From Chryseotalea sp. WA131a (GTDB taxonomy: Bacteria; Bacteroidota; Bacteroidia; Cytophagales; Cyclobacteriaceae), in the NCBI GenBank assembly GCA_025370075.1, contig CP073016.1, positions 1,798,001 to 1,862,000 on the forward strand: a stretch of 64,000 nt of DNA. The letters are read 5' to 3'. The notes beneath the pieces are model-generated. The model ran no database searches. It was not told where the DNA came from and saw only the letters and a program-made list of their open reading frames with translations. The position numbers and the translations under genes are program-made. Positions 36,185 through 45,229 of the stretch are shown here, piece by piece (position 1 is the stretch's first letter; every line of letters starts with the position of its first letter).

Positions 36185-37486
36185 TTATTTTTCCTTCGTG
36201 ATCGAGAAACGATCTCTTACTTGTCCGTCAGCACAAATCCATTTTGCCTCCAATCGGTTGTCGTTGAAATCTAGCAGCAAGGAACCACCAACGGTTGTGT
36301 TGTAATAAGTGGCAGCCCGTAACGGATAACCTTCGGCTTGACCACCCACTTGCCCACCTGAACCACTAACAATATAGATGACGCCCTGCCCTCCCTTACC
36401 AACAAGGTAGTGGTTCGGTGAAGTCGTTCTTTCCACCACATGCTTCTTCGGATCAAAGGAGTTTGCTTCACCATAATGACCACGAAGTGGATGGGTGCGT
36501 TCATACACGTGGCTATGACCCGTTAATACCATATCTACCTTATAACGCTCCAGGATAACGAGCAAATTTTCACGAATCTTTACTAGCTCAGCTTCTCGGT
36601 CTGAATCGTGCGAGCCTTTCGTGTAAGGCGGGTGATGAAAGTACACAATTGTCCAAGGCAATTTATTAGCGCTCAAATCTTTCTTCAGCCATGTAATTTG
36701 CTGGCTCAGGGTATCATAAATTCGAAATCCGCCATCCAACTCCCCTTGCGAGTCAAGCGAAATTAAATGAACGTTTCCATAGTCAACGGAATAGTAAGAT
36801 TCAGATCCGGAGGGTATCCCTCCTGCCTCGCCATTAGTAGGCATTGTAAAAATTTTAAAGTAGGAGATATCGGTCGGATTGCGTTTGGCTTTACCATAGT
36901 CGTGGTTTCCGGGAGCTGGATAAAGATTTGTATTCTTAAAAAAACTTTCCTGATACACCCTAAAGACATGTCGTTGATACTCGTCATCTAAACCCAGGTT
37001 ATACGCATTATCACCAAGCCAAATCCAAGCATCCGGCCGATGATCATATGTCTCTTTAATGATAGCATCGCGGCATTTTAGTTGATTGGTTGAACCATCG
37101 CCAAAATCACCCAACGCCCAAATACGAAGCGGTGAAATAGATCCAACAGTGGGAGCGGTAATCACAAATTGCTCTGGATACATCTTGGCAATGGCACCCG
37201 TATCGCCCACCGAATAATAGTACTTGGTGGCAGGTAAAAGACCCGATATTTTTATTTCATGATCGGTCATCAAGTTGGAATCTGATACTTTCGTGTGGTT
37301 GGAGTGCTTCTGAAGGTCAATTGAAAGAGTAACTTTACTGGTGGTTGGTTGTTGCGTTCTCCATTTAATGACAGCGGAAGTAGACGTTACGCTGTTCAAA
37401 TAAGGACCTCGGATGATGTCAGACGATTGGGCATTTGACCTAATTGCCACAGATAACAAAAGAAGGATTACAATTGACTTATTCAT
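36185..37486 (-). CDS. purple-acid-phosphatase-like metallophosphoesterase
   Basis: A 433-residue exported enzyme (signal MNKSIVILLLLSVAIRSNA). Residues about 25-115: fibronectin-like PAP N-terminal domain (RGPYLNSVTSTSAVIKWRTQ). Then the metallophosphatase: ALGDFGDG (D-x-x-x-D), WLGDNAYN (GDN), APGNHDYG (GNHD), FHHPPYT (HH) and TGHSHVYERTHP (GHSHxYER), the purple acid phosphatase signature. It probably releases phosphate from organic esters in the periplasm. The start at 37486 fits the signal peptide; the ORF begins 17 codons earlier. Convergent with the XRE-cupin gene. Confidence 0.92.
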   Translation of the reverse strand: MNKSIVILLLLSVAIRSNAQSSDIIRGPYLNSVTSTSAVIKWRTQQPTTSKVTLSIDLQKHSNHTKVSDSNLMTDHEIKISGLLPATKYYYSVGDTGAIAKMYPEQFVITAPTVGSISPLRIWALGDFGDGSTNQLKCRDAIIKETYDHRPDAWIWLGDNAYNLGLDDEYQRHVFRVYQESFFKNTNLYPAPGNHDYGKAKRNPTDISYFKIFTMPTNGEAGGIPSGSESYYSVDYGNVHLISLDSQGELDGGFRIYDTLSQQITWLKKDLSANKLPWTIVYFHHPPYTKGSHDSDREAELVKIRENLLVILERYKVDMVLTGHSHVYERTHPLRGHYGEANSFDPKKHVVERTTSPNHYLVGKGGQGVIYIVSGSGGQVGGQAEGYPLRAATYYNTTVGGSLLLDFNDNRLEAKWICADGQVRDRFSITKEK

Positions 37487-37676
37487 GGAATTAGATGATA
37501 GGTTTGGTAAAAATATTTTTTCTGCAATTCTAACCAATTCGTCACCAAATCGATAGTGATCTTCTGAATATTAGTATCACCTTCCCCTTGGATTTGAGGT
37601 GCATAAAAATATTTTTATTAACCATAACATTCTATTAACACCAAATAACCAAATTGAAAACTTAAAAGTAACTTAA

Positions 37677-38828
37677 ATGCCAAATCAATTCGATGTAGTG
37701 GTTGTTGGTGCGGGTGTGCTCGGCACTTTCCATGCCTATCATGCCGCTCGACTGGGAAAAAAAGTGCTACTGGTTGAAAAAGATAATTACCCAGTGCAAG
37801 CTACGGTTCGGAATTTTGGGCAAGTAGTGCCCTCTGGCATGGGTAAAGAGTGGTTTGATTATGGCGTGCGAGGAACCGAAATTTATAAAACTATTCAACA
37901 CGAATTTGATCTTTCGATTCGCTCGAATGGCACCGTGTACATTGCTTCTGATCCTGACGAACAGCAATTGATTCATGAATTAAAATCAAGCATGGATGCA
38001 CGCGCTTATCCGTCTGTATTGATGACATCCGAACAATGCGTAGCCAAATGGCCCGCATTAAAAAAATCCTATTGCAAAGAAGGATTGTTTTTTGCCCAAG
38101 AAGTAAGTGCGGAGCCCGACCGCATGATACATCAGTTGTTAAAATATTGTACAGATAAGTTTAGTAGCCTCCTGTACAAACCGAACACAGCAGTGATCGA
38201 TTGCCAGGTTACGGGCAGTAGTGTAAAAATAGTTTCTACCGCAAAAGAAGAATTCACATCCGACAAAGTAATTATTTGCAATGGGGGAGAATTTAAACTT
38301 CTCTTTCCAGATTTATTCCGCACGAGTGGAATTGTAATCAGTAAATTGCAAATGTTAAAGACACTACCGATGAAAGAAGTTAATTTGGAAGGCAATATTT
38401 TAACTGGTCTTACCATCAGGCGCTATGAGTCATTTCAAGAGTGCCCCTACTACTCTACCATTCAAACTCCCGAACATTTAAAAGAGTTAAAGAAGTGGGG
38501 GGTCCACATTTTGTTCAAGAAAGCCGCGGATGGTGCTATTATCATTGGCGACTCGCACGAATACGCGGACGTAAGCCAGATCGATGATTTAGGTTTCTCT
38601 CAAAATGAATACATTAACCAATTGATGTTACAAGAGGCACAACGGATCGTAAATTTTGATATCACTAAAATAGCAACTACTTGGTCGGGGTTCTATCCAC
38701 AACATAATGAAAAGGGAATCGTAGAGATTGACATCGAAGATAGAATTCACATCCGCACCGCCATCGGTGGCAAAGGCATGACCACTTCGGCTGGGTATTC
38801 AGAACAGAGTATTAAAAAGCTAATTTGA
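37677..38828 (+). CDS. FAD-dependent oxidoreductase, phosphonate-associated (TIGR03364 type)
   Basis: A 383-residue DAO-family flavoprotein: dinucleotide motif VVVGAGVLGTFHAYHAARLG at the N-terminus, VEKDNYPVQATVRNFGQVVP (substrate-side loop typical of this clade), and a C-terminal FAD contact GGKGMTTSAG. The clade recurs in phosphonate operons beside phosphonatase-like hydrolases and is thought to oxidise the C-N bond of aminoalkylphosphonates such as N-methyl-aminoethylphosphonate, giving an aldehyde. Here a PhnX-like hydrolase (41189) and PhnZ-like oxygenase (42009) are near, supporting that reading. Start ATG at 37677. Its stop codon lies in the adjacent fold-back repeat. Confidence 0.88.
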   Translation: MPNQFDVVVVGAGVLGTFHAYHAARLGKKVLLVEKDNYPVQATVRNFGQVVPSGMGKEWFDYGVRGTEIYKTIQHEFDLSIRSNGTVYIASDPDEQQLIHELKSSMDARAYPSVLMTSEQCVAKWPALKKSYCKEGLFFAQEVSAEPDRMIHQLLKYCTDKFSSLLYKPNTAVIDCQVTGSSVKIVSTAKEEFTSDKVIICNGGEFKLLFPDLFRTSGIVISKLQMLKTLPMKEVNLEGNILTGLTIRRYESFQECPYYSTIQTPEHLKELKKWGVHILFKKAADGAIIIGDSHEYADVSQIDDLGFSQNEYINQLMLQEAQRIVNFDITKIATTWSGFYPQHNEKGIVEIDIEDRIHIRTAIGGKGMTTSAGYSEQSIKKLI

Positions 38829-38915
38829 AGATTGCTCAATTTGAAAATTTGAAAATGTCCAAGTTTCATTCAATAGCATCTCATTTTCAAATTAGCTAAT
38901 TTTCAAATCTTCAAA
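38824..38915. repeat. Fold-back word-repeat spacer (TTTGAAAATTTG type)
   Basis: The ends TTTGAAGATT (38824-38833) and AATCTTCAAA (38906-38915) are complementary; so are inner AATTTGAAAATG and CATTTTCAAATT. The repeat starts in the last codon of the oxidoreductase and ends 6 nt before the next gene's ATG, filling the whole gap. A transcript would form a long A/U-rich hairpin between two co-directional genes. Confidence 0.65.
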
Positions 38916-38920
38916 TTGAT

Positions 38921-39766
38921 ATGTGGTCCAATTTCCATACTCACAGCACCTATTGCGATGGCAAAAGCACATTGGAAGAACACATTATTAGAGCACAACA
39001 ACTTGGAATAAAGAGTCTGGGATTTTCGTCTCACGCGCCAATACCATTCGATTGCAAATGGTGCATGGAAAAAGAAGAGTTGGAAAACTACCTGCAATCC
39101 ATTCAATCGTTAAAAGAAAAAACCTCACTACCACTGTATAGAGGGCTTGAAGTAGATTTTATCCCCAAGATTATCGGCCTAACAGATTTTTCGAAGCAAC
39201 TGGATTATACCATTGGCTCTGTTCATTTTGTAGATACTTTCAAAGAGGGTGAACACTGGGAAATCGATGGGCTTCATGCCGTATTTTTAAACGGTCTTGA
39301 GAAGATATTCCAGAATGATTTTAAAGCAGCATTCATCCGCTATTTTGAACTGACGAGAGAGATGTTGCGTAACTCCCCTCCCACCATTGTTGGCCATCTA
39401 GACAAAATGAAAATCCAAAACCCTGAAAACAAATTCTTTGCAGAAACAGAAGACTGGTACCGACATGAAGTAAAGAAAACAATTCTAACAATTAAAGATT
39501 CAGGAGCAATTATGGAAGTGAATACGCGCGGACTCTACCAGCGAAAATCCACCACCACCTACCCTAGCCCTTGGATACTGGAATTGATTCATGAACAAAA
39601 TATCCCCATCACCATCAGCTCCGATGCACACCATGCCGATGACTTGATCAATCAATTTGAGTCCACCGCCCAACTATTGAATAAAATCGGTTTCAAAAAA
39701 ATCCACATTCTATACGATGGTGAATGGAAACCTTATAACTTTAACGAAAAAGGAATTGAATTTTGA
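38921..39766 (+). CDS. PHP-domain phosphatase (histidinol-phosphatase-like)
   Basis: A 281-residue PHP hydrolase with metal-binding motifs: FHTHSTYCDG (H-x-H and D), FSSHAPIPFD (H), YRGLEVDFIP (E), IGSVHFVD (H), VGHLDKMK (H-x-D), and SSDAHHADDL near the end (D-x-H). The family includes HisK histidinol-phosphate phosphatases and the PhnPP-type PHP phosphodiesterases of phosphonate pathways. No his genes are nearby, while phosphonate genes surround it, so a role in phosphorus metabolism is more likely than histidine synthesis. It overlaps the next gene by 4 nt. Confidence 0.85.
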   Translation: MWSNFHTHSTYCDGKSTLEEHIIRAQQLGIKSLGFSSHAPIPFDCKWCMEKEELENYLQSIQSLKEKTSLPLYRGLEVDFIPKIIGLTDFSKQLDYTIGSVHFVDTFKEGEHWEIDGLHAVFLNGLEKIFQNDFKAAFIRYFELTREMLRNSPPTIVGHLDKMKIQNPENKFFAETEDWYRHEVKKTILTIKDSGAIMEVNTRGLYQRKSTTTYPSPWILELIHEQNIPITISSDAHHADDLINQFESTAQLLNKIGFKKIHILYDGEWKPYNFNEKGIEF

Positions 39767-41055
39767 AACCTATTCACCCCATTTCTAAGTGGCTCAGTAA
39801 TACCCACGGCATTTGGTTTACGATTTATGCCTCGCTCGCAGCTTTTTTGTTGTACACCTGTGTGTATGCTTTCCGCAAAACATTTGCAGCCGCTACATTT
39901 GAAGGATTGGTCTTTGCAGGAATCAGCTACAAGGTTTGGTTGGTGACTTTTCAAGTAGTGGGCTACGCGCTTTCAAAATTCATTGGCATTAAAATTATTT
40001 CAGAGCTAAAAGCACACTCTCGTTCCTTAGGAATTTTGTTGATGGTAAGTATTGCAGGCATTTCTTGGCTGCTATTTGCGCTAGTGCCACCTCCTTACAA
40101 TTTCATTTTCCTGTTTACGAATGGCCTTCCACTGGGCATGGTGTGGGGCATGGTGTTTGGCTATTTGGAAGGAAGACGAATGACCGAAGTATTGGGCGCA
40201 TCGTTGGCCGTGAGTTTTATTTTTTCGGCCGGCTTGTGCCGATCTGTGGGAGCTTACATCATGCGCGACTGGGGCACATCTGAATATTGGATGCCTTTTG
40301 TGGCAAGTTGTCTTTTTTTTCTACCACTCTTATTGTTTCTGTACTTGCTCGATAAACTGCCCCCGCCATCTAATCTGGATGAACAACTCCGCACCAAGCG
40401 TGCACCTATGAATGCCGAGGAGCGGAAAAAATTTACGTCAACATTTTTACCAGGCATTATTCTATTTGTCCTCTCGTATGTTTTGCTTACTGCCTTTCGC
40501 GATTTTAGGGATAACTTCTCCGCTGAAATTTGGAAATCAATGGGTTTAGGAAATGATCCTTCCATTTATACCTCTACGGAAGTGCCCGTTTCATTTGCTG
40601 TGCTAATTTGCATGGGAAGTTTAATGCTCATCAAAAACAATAAGCTTGCTTTAATGGTAAACCATATCATCATTGCTTTCGGCATGCTTTTGATTGGTGT
40701 GGCTAATTATTTATTCCAGCAACAAATCATCGAACCCAAAATATGGATGGTGTTGATTGGATTGGGTTTGTACCTGGGTTACATTCCTTTCAACAGTATT
40801 TTCTTCGATCGATTGATTGCAGCATTCAAATACACCGGCACCGTTGGTTTTATCATGTACGTGGCCGACTCGTTTGGATACTTAGGAAGTGTAGGTGTTC
40901 TATTCTTCAAAGAATTTGGATATACCAAACTTAGCTGGCTTAGCTTCTTTATCAGCGGTGGATATTTTCTATCCATCACAGGAACTATTTTGATTTTAAG
41001 CTCCATGATTTACTTCCATTACAAACACAAGAGTTGGAAGCATACTAACGCATAA
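39763..41055 (+). CDS. DUF5690-family major-facilitator-like membrane protein
   Basis: A 430-residue protein with about twelve hydrophobic helices (for example SLAAFLLYTCVYAFRKTFAA, then LGMVWGMVFGYLEGRRMTEV), the layout of an MFS transporter. I recognise it as DUF5690, which often accompanies phosphonate oxidoreductases in Bacteroidota. It is the best candidate for the inner-membrane importer of the locus. No ATG is available; the frame opens with TTG at 39763, overlapping the upstream TGA as TTGA, implying translational coupling to the PHP gene. Transport has not been shown. Confidence 0.85.
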   Translation: MKPIHPISKWLSNTHGIWFTIYASLAAFLLYTCVYAFRKTFAAATFEGLVFAGISYKVWLVTFQVVGYALSKFIGIKIISELKAHSRSLGILLMVSIAGISWLLFALVPPPYNFIFLFTNGLPLGMVWGMVFGYLEGRRMTEVLGASLAVSFIFSAGLCRSVGAYIMRDWGTSEYWMPFVASCLFFLPLLLFLYLLDKLPPPSNLDEQLRTKRAPMNAEERKKFTSTFLPGIILFVLSYVLLTAFRDFRDNFSAEIWKSMGLGNDPSIYTSTEVPVSFAVLICMGSLMLIKNNKLALMVNHIIIAFGMLLIGVANYLFQQQIIEPKIWMVLIGLGLYLGYIPFNSIFFDRLIAAFKYTGTVGFIMYVADSFGYLGSVGVLFFKEFGYTKLSWLSFFISGGYFLSITGTILILSSMIYFHYKHKSWKHTNA

Positions 41056-41188
41056 CCACGGCCTCCCAGCATAATAGATGTTGAACTTTGTTTTGCCTGA
41101 TTTATAAACTACAGCAGCAAAGGTTGGCCGCAGAACATGAAATCAACAGATAGATAATATTAAAGAAACATTGAGCGGGGATTTATTT

Positions 41189-41869
41189 CTAGAAATCTAA
41201 AATCGGTAGGATTTCCGGAATCTGATCAATCAGATGGGTATGAGAAACAAGAGCTAATTGTGATTTTGAAAAAGCCCCTGAGGCAATGCCAATCACCCAA
41301 CCGCAGCCAGCAGCTTGCCCTTCTTGCAAGTCAGAAATAGTATCACCTACTTTGGCAACTGTTTTAACATCCAGAACATCGGTTATTTCCATTGCACGGT
41401 ATATCAAATCGGGGTAAGGCCTGCCGTGCGCCACTTCATCACTGGTGACGCTTCCATCCATCAAACCATTCGCACTCCATCCCATCCGGTTTAACAGGGC
41501 ATCTACAATGGGTCGATCAAAACCAGTATCAACCACTACCTTCACTCCTTGTTGCTTTAACTTTTTAAATGTCTCGGTCACACCTACATTCTCTTGTACG
41601 GATTGATCATGCTCATAAAAACGGATCATGTCCGTAACAAAGTCGGCATGTATGGTTCGTATGATCTCATCGTTGATAGAATCGTGCTTCACTTGCTCTA
41701 ACAGTTGACGAATAGCCACTGGCTTAGGAATGCCCATCACTTTGTTTGCTTGCTCGATGGTAATTTCAAGTCTCGCTTTGCCAAATGCGTTTTTTAATAT
41801 TCGCTGAACATCAAAATTTTCTTTTACGGTAGTCCCCGCCAAATCAAAAACCACTAGTTGAACGCTCAT
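41189..41869 (-). CDS. phosphonatase-like HAD hydrolase (PhnX-like, TIGR03351 type)
   Basis: A 226-residue HAD hydrolase. Motif I FDLAGTTV carries the nucleophile Asp; the AGTTV form is the phosphonatase signature. The cap region has MGIPKPVAIRQLL, whose Lys may equal the Schiff-base Lys of phosphonoacetaldehyde hydrolase. Motif II VVDTGFDRP, motif III DEVAHGRPYPD (Lys usually here is Arg), and motif IV KVGDTISDLQEG. In phosphonatase pathways the substrate is phosphonoacetaldehyde, split to acetaldehyde and phosphate. Start ATG 41869 chosen from MSVQLVVFDL. Divergent from the HD oxygenase. Confidence 0.9.
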   Translation of the reverse strand: MSVQLVVFDLAGTTVKENFDVQRILKNAFGKARLEITIEQANKVMGIPKPVAIRQLLEQVKHDSINDEIIRTIHADFVTDMIRFYEHDQSVQENVGVTETFKKLKQQGVKVVVDTGFDRPIVDALLNRMGWSANGLMDGSVTSDEVAHGRPYPDLIYRAMEITDVLDVKTVAKVGDTISDLQEGQAAGCGWVIGIASGAFSKSQLALVSHTHLIDQIPEILPILDF

Positions 41870-42008
41870 TGTATAGCCATTTAGAAACGAAAGGTAAACG
41901 AACTTCAAGTAAGAATCCAACCCACACAAACAAATTAATCATTTGATAACTTCAGTTTCTGTTAAAGAAAATATTCTTCTACTATCTTTCATTTAAATTA
42001 GAATAAAA

Positions 42009-42581
42009 ATGAATGCCCAGCAAAAGCAGAATTCAATTGATGAAATCTTTGGAATGTACAAGCAGTTTGGAGTCTCCGAATATGTAGGTGAACCCGTTTC
42101 ATTGATCGAGCACATGTCGCAATCAGCGCAATTGGCCATGCAGGCGGGCTTCGATGAGGAAATAATACTCGCAGCATTTTTTCATGACATTGGCCATATG
42201 TGCGTTTTAAAAAGTGAAGAAAACTCGATGGGCATTTACGGTGCTAAAAGCCATGAAAAGATTGGCGCAGATTATTTGCGCTCAAAAGGCTTTTCAGAAA
42301 GGATGGCCAAATTGGTAGAGAACCACGTGCAAGCAAAACGATACCTTACATTCAAACATCCAGAATATTTTAGCAATCTATCAGAGGCAAGCAAAAAAAC
42401 GTTGGAGTATCAAGGAGGAAGTATGAATGCAGAAGAAGCTGCCCAATTTGAAAGCGATCCGCTTTTTGAAATCAGCATATTAATGCGCAGATGGGATGAA
42501 GAAGCGAAGCTAACGGAGATACCTTTGGTCGATCTAGAAAAAATTAAGTCCAGCGCCTTGAAAGCACTGGACTTTGCATAA
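42009..42581 (+). CDS. PhnZ-like HD-domain oxygenase (phosphonate degradation, TIGR03276 type)
   Basis: A 190-residue HD-domain protein. Motifs: VSLIEHMSQSAQLA near the start, FFHDIGHM (HD pair), KSHEKIGADYL (H), VENHVQAKRYL (H), and the family-specific tail MNAEEAAQFESDPLFE and LMRRWDEEAK. That tail identifies the PhnZ-like mixed-valent di-iron oxygenases, which cleave the C-P bond of 1-hydroxy-2-aminoethylphosphonate to glycine and phosphate. The partner 2-oxoglutarate dioxygenase PhnY is not in this window, so the substrate may arrive already hydroxylated or PhnY may be elsewhere. Confidence 0.92.
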   Translation: MNAQQKQNSIDEIFGMYKQFGVSEYVGEPVSLIEHMSQSAQLAMQAGFDEEIILAAFFHDIGHMCVLKSEENSMGIYGAKSHEKIGADYLRSKGFSERMAKLVENHVQAKRYLTFKHPEYFSNLSEASKKTLEYQGGSMNAEEAAQFESDPLFEISILMRRWDEEAKLTEIPLVDLEKIKSSALKALDFA

Positions 42582-42611
42582 GTCAGAAAGTAAAATTTAT
42601 ATTCCCTATAT

Positions 42612-43667
42612 CTAGTTGTTGTTCGCTCCGGCCGGATCAAACTTCCAAGTATCGTCAAACCTGAAACCACCCGAGCGGCCAGTTGTAATGTAACCAACAT
42701 TTCCTATACCAAAACCAACAGCCGCATCGCGTGCGCTACCCCTTATTACTGTGGGTGAAGTGTAAGAGTAATACTGTGTCCAAGTATCAGTAGCAGGATC
42801 ATATCCCCACGTATCACTTAAAGGAGTTAAATTGAATGATCCACTTGAAATAAACCCGAGAGATCCAATAGTAAATGTACTTGCAAAATCGCGTGGATCG
42901 GGTTGGGCAATAGTATTACCATTTTTATCTTTCTTAGTCAATTGTTGCTTTTGAGTCCACACATCATTCACTGGATCATACTGCTCAACCGTTCTGGTGG
43001 GTTGTTGATTGTTGGTGCCGAATACTACATAAGCAAAATTATCAATTGTAAAGGCTGCACCATTTACTCGCTTGCCTGAAAGGCCAGCGCGTACAACCCA
43101 TGTGTTGCTTCCAGGCACATATTCGTACACATCATTTAATTCATTAGAGCCATTAAAACCTGCCCCAACGTAGCCTCTATTTGCCACAGAGAAGGCAACT
43201 GCACCATTTCGCCCTTTGGTTCCAGGTAAATCAAGTATTTGCTTCCAAGAACCTAAGCCGCCATTTCCAGCAGGGTCAAACTCCCAAAAATCTTTTAAGT
43301 AAACATTGTTTGCCGCCAAGCCAGTACCTACATATCCTTTTGAGCCAATAGCAAAACCAATCGCCCCTGATCGTTCTATGCCGGGAAATTTTGTTTGCTC
43401 TGCCCAAGTATCTTTTACGGGATCATATTGATAAACATCTACAACACGAGTGTTAAGCGCATCAAAACCTCCTACCACATAAGCTTTTCCGTTGATCACA
43501 AACGAAGCTGCGCCACTTCTTTTACTTCCACTAAAGTCAGCTACCTTATCCCAAGAACCAGGCTTGGCAGTGGTAGTAGTGTTGCTGCTTCCGCCACAGG
43601 ATGCTAAATAGAGCGTTATGCAACTCAAAACAAAAATTGATGCGAGGGTATTAAAAAACTTATTCAT
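42612..43667 (-). CDS. Kelch-repeat lipoprotein
   Basis: A 351-residue lipoprotein (signal ending LYLASCGGS). It has about six Kelch-type blades with paired Gly and W/Y (SGAASFVINGKAYVVGGF, then YQYDPVKDTWAEQTKFPG), which would fold as a beta-propeller at the outer membrane. It follows DUF4270 by 7 nt. This pair recurs in Bacteroidota and may be involved in cell-surface adhesion or export, but no function is established. Start ATG at 43667 is chosen from the lipoprotein signal. Confidence 0.88.
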   Translation of the reverse strand: MNKFFNTLASIFVLSCITLYLASCGGSSNTTTTAKPGSWDKVADFSGSKRSGAASFVINGKAYVVGGFDALNTRVVDVYQYDPVKDTWAEQTKFPGIERSGAIGFAIGSKGYVGTGLAANNVYLKDFWEFDPAGNGGLGSWKQILDLPGTKGRNGAVAFSVANRGYVGAGFNGSNELNDVYEYVPGSNTWVVRAGLSGKRVNGAAFTIDNFAYVVFGTNNQQPTRTVEQYDPVNDVWTQKQQLTKKDKNGNTIAQPDPRDFASTFTIGSLGFISSGSFNLTPLSDTWGYDPATDTWTQYYSYTSPTVIRGSARDAAVGFGIGNVGYITTGRSGGFRFDDTWKFDPAGANNN

Positions 43668-43674
43668 ATAGGTA

Positions 43675-45063
43675 TTAATTCGTAACATAAGAATAGAAAA
43701 TTTTAAGTTTAGTGCTGTTGGGGTTTCCTAGTTTAGAAGTGATGGCAACCCTATTTACTTCTCCAACCAAAGTGGCAGTAGGTGGCGCTACCAGTACTGG
43801 AGATAGCTCACCATTGGTAGATAGCAATTCGTTGTTGATGTAGTTGGTCATTGGAAACACATATTTCGTTTCGCGCTGATATTCACGATCATAGCTAATA
43901 TTTGCCAAAATCGGGGAATTACCTCCTATTTGAAAAATAGGTACGTTAGATGCATCCGTTGCATAAAACTGCAGCGTGCGGGGCGGCCTTACATTATCAA
44001 CTAGAGCGCTTTGATTGGGATACAATTCCAAAATTGCATCAAGCAAAATTATGTTCTTGTTTTGTAAAAAACCTTTTAAGCGAGGAAACTCCAATTTTGT
44101 AACCAAGCCCCCGCCTGATTGAATGAAAGAATTGTTGCCAGTTTCACTAGAACGAAGTTCTTTTCGAGGTGCTAGGTTTGCAAATTGAGTACCCGATCGG
44201 TCGTTAACAATATTATTGAAGGCAAGGGTTGTAAGCGGAAAATCGAGAGATGCTGTATCATAACGTGCTTCGGCAAGATTAAGTGCACGATAATAAAATT
44301 TCACCCTTGCTCTGTTCGATCTAAACCCAACAATGCTTGCATTCGCAGAGTTGATGGCTAAATGAATGCCCTTGAATAGATTGGTTTGGAACCCACTAAG
44401 ATTTGATGAGAAATATTGAAGTGTATCTTTTTGAATCCACCTAAACCACTTTTGCCCTAATGATGTAGGGAACTTCAATCGCAAGTTATCTCTACTGATC
44501 GGATTAAAAAGCACAGGCTTTGAGAAGATTGGGATTGGGTTGAAATCTGAAGTGTTAGAGTTATAAAAAGAATTCTCGCTATAAAACATAGAGACCCTAT
44601 CGTCTGTAGGGTATCGATAAGGAACCCTGAAGATAGGTGTCTTTGTCAATTCGTGAACGTTTACATTCACAACGGTTGTTGTATCGCCATACCAATACTT
44701 ACTGTAAGGAAGAATGAGAGCCACTGAATCAAGAATACGTGTTGTGTCCACCAGTACTGACCTTTGCGGCCCAATTTGGAAATAGTTGGAGGCTGTAACC
44801 CTGCCCAATAAATTATCGGTGTAAGATCCCAGCAAAATGGGCGAATTGGTTGAAGGAAGAGAATCTAGTTGAACAGTAGAACTAACAATAGAAAATGTAT
44901 CGCTAAATACAGTTTTGAGATTGCTACGAATGAAAGATTTGTCAGCCCTCAAAATGCCTGTATCTTCGCAAGAAAGAAGAAAAGTAACAGAAGTAATGGA
45001 AGCAACGAACGCAGCCATTTTCCATTTTTTTGCCCCACTCATACCAAAAGAAAAATTGTTCAC
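43675..45063 (-). CDS. DUF4270-family lipoprotein
   Basis: A 462-residue exported lipoprotein; the signal ends TFLLSCEDTG (Cys). The N-terminal part after it (LKTVFSDTFSIVSSTVQLDS and SPILLGSYTDNLLGRVTAS) is the DUF4270 signature. The body is beta-rich. It likely shares an mRNA with the Kelch lipoprotein. Function unknown. It lies about 90 nt from the tRNA-Arg gene. Confidence 0.88.
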   Translation of the reverse strand: MNNFSFGMSGAKKWKMAAFVASITSVTFLLSCEDTGILRADKSFIRSNLKTVFSDTFSIVSSTVQLDSLPSTNSPILLGSYTDNLLGRVTASNYFQIGPQRSVLVDTTRILDSVALILPYSKYWYGDTTTVVNVNVHELTKTPIFRVPYRYPTDDRVSMFYSENSFYNSNTSDFNPIPIFSKPVLFNPISRDNLRLKFPTSLGQKWFRWIQKDTLQYFSSNLSGFQTNLFKGIHLAINSANASIVGFRSNRARVKFYYRALNLAEARYDTASLDFPLTTLAFNNIVNDRSGTQFANLAPRKELRSSETGNNSFIQSGGGLVTKLEFPRLKGFLQNKNIILLDAILELYPNQSALVDNVRPPRTLQFYATDASNVPIFQIGGNSPILANISYDREYQRETKYVFPMTNYINNELLSTNGELSPVLVAPPTATLVGEVNRVAITSKLGNPNSTKLKIFYSYVTN

Positions 45064-45155
45064 GCTCTTTGGACTAAAAAAATGACCAGAAAGTTTTATG
45101 ATTCTAAACTTATTTAACTCCGGCCAATCAAAATTATTGTCCAGCTACTTTAAAG

Positions 45156-45229
45156 TGGGCTTGGAGGGATTCAAACCCCCAACCTTCTGATCCGTAGTCA
45201 GATGCTCTATTCAGTTAAGCTACAGGCCC
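45156..45229 (-). tRNA. tRNA-Arg (anticodon ACG)
   Basis: On the minus strand: acceptor GGGCCTG with CAAGCCC (one C-A mismatch), D arm GCTT/GAGC, anticodon stem TCTGA/TCAGA with loop CTACGGA (anticodon ACG, read as ICG after A34 deamination), and T stem GGGGG/CCCTC with loop TTTGAAT. Length 74 nt, discriminator A, CCA not encoded. Confidence 0.93.
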
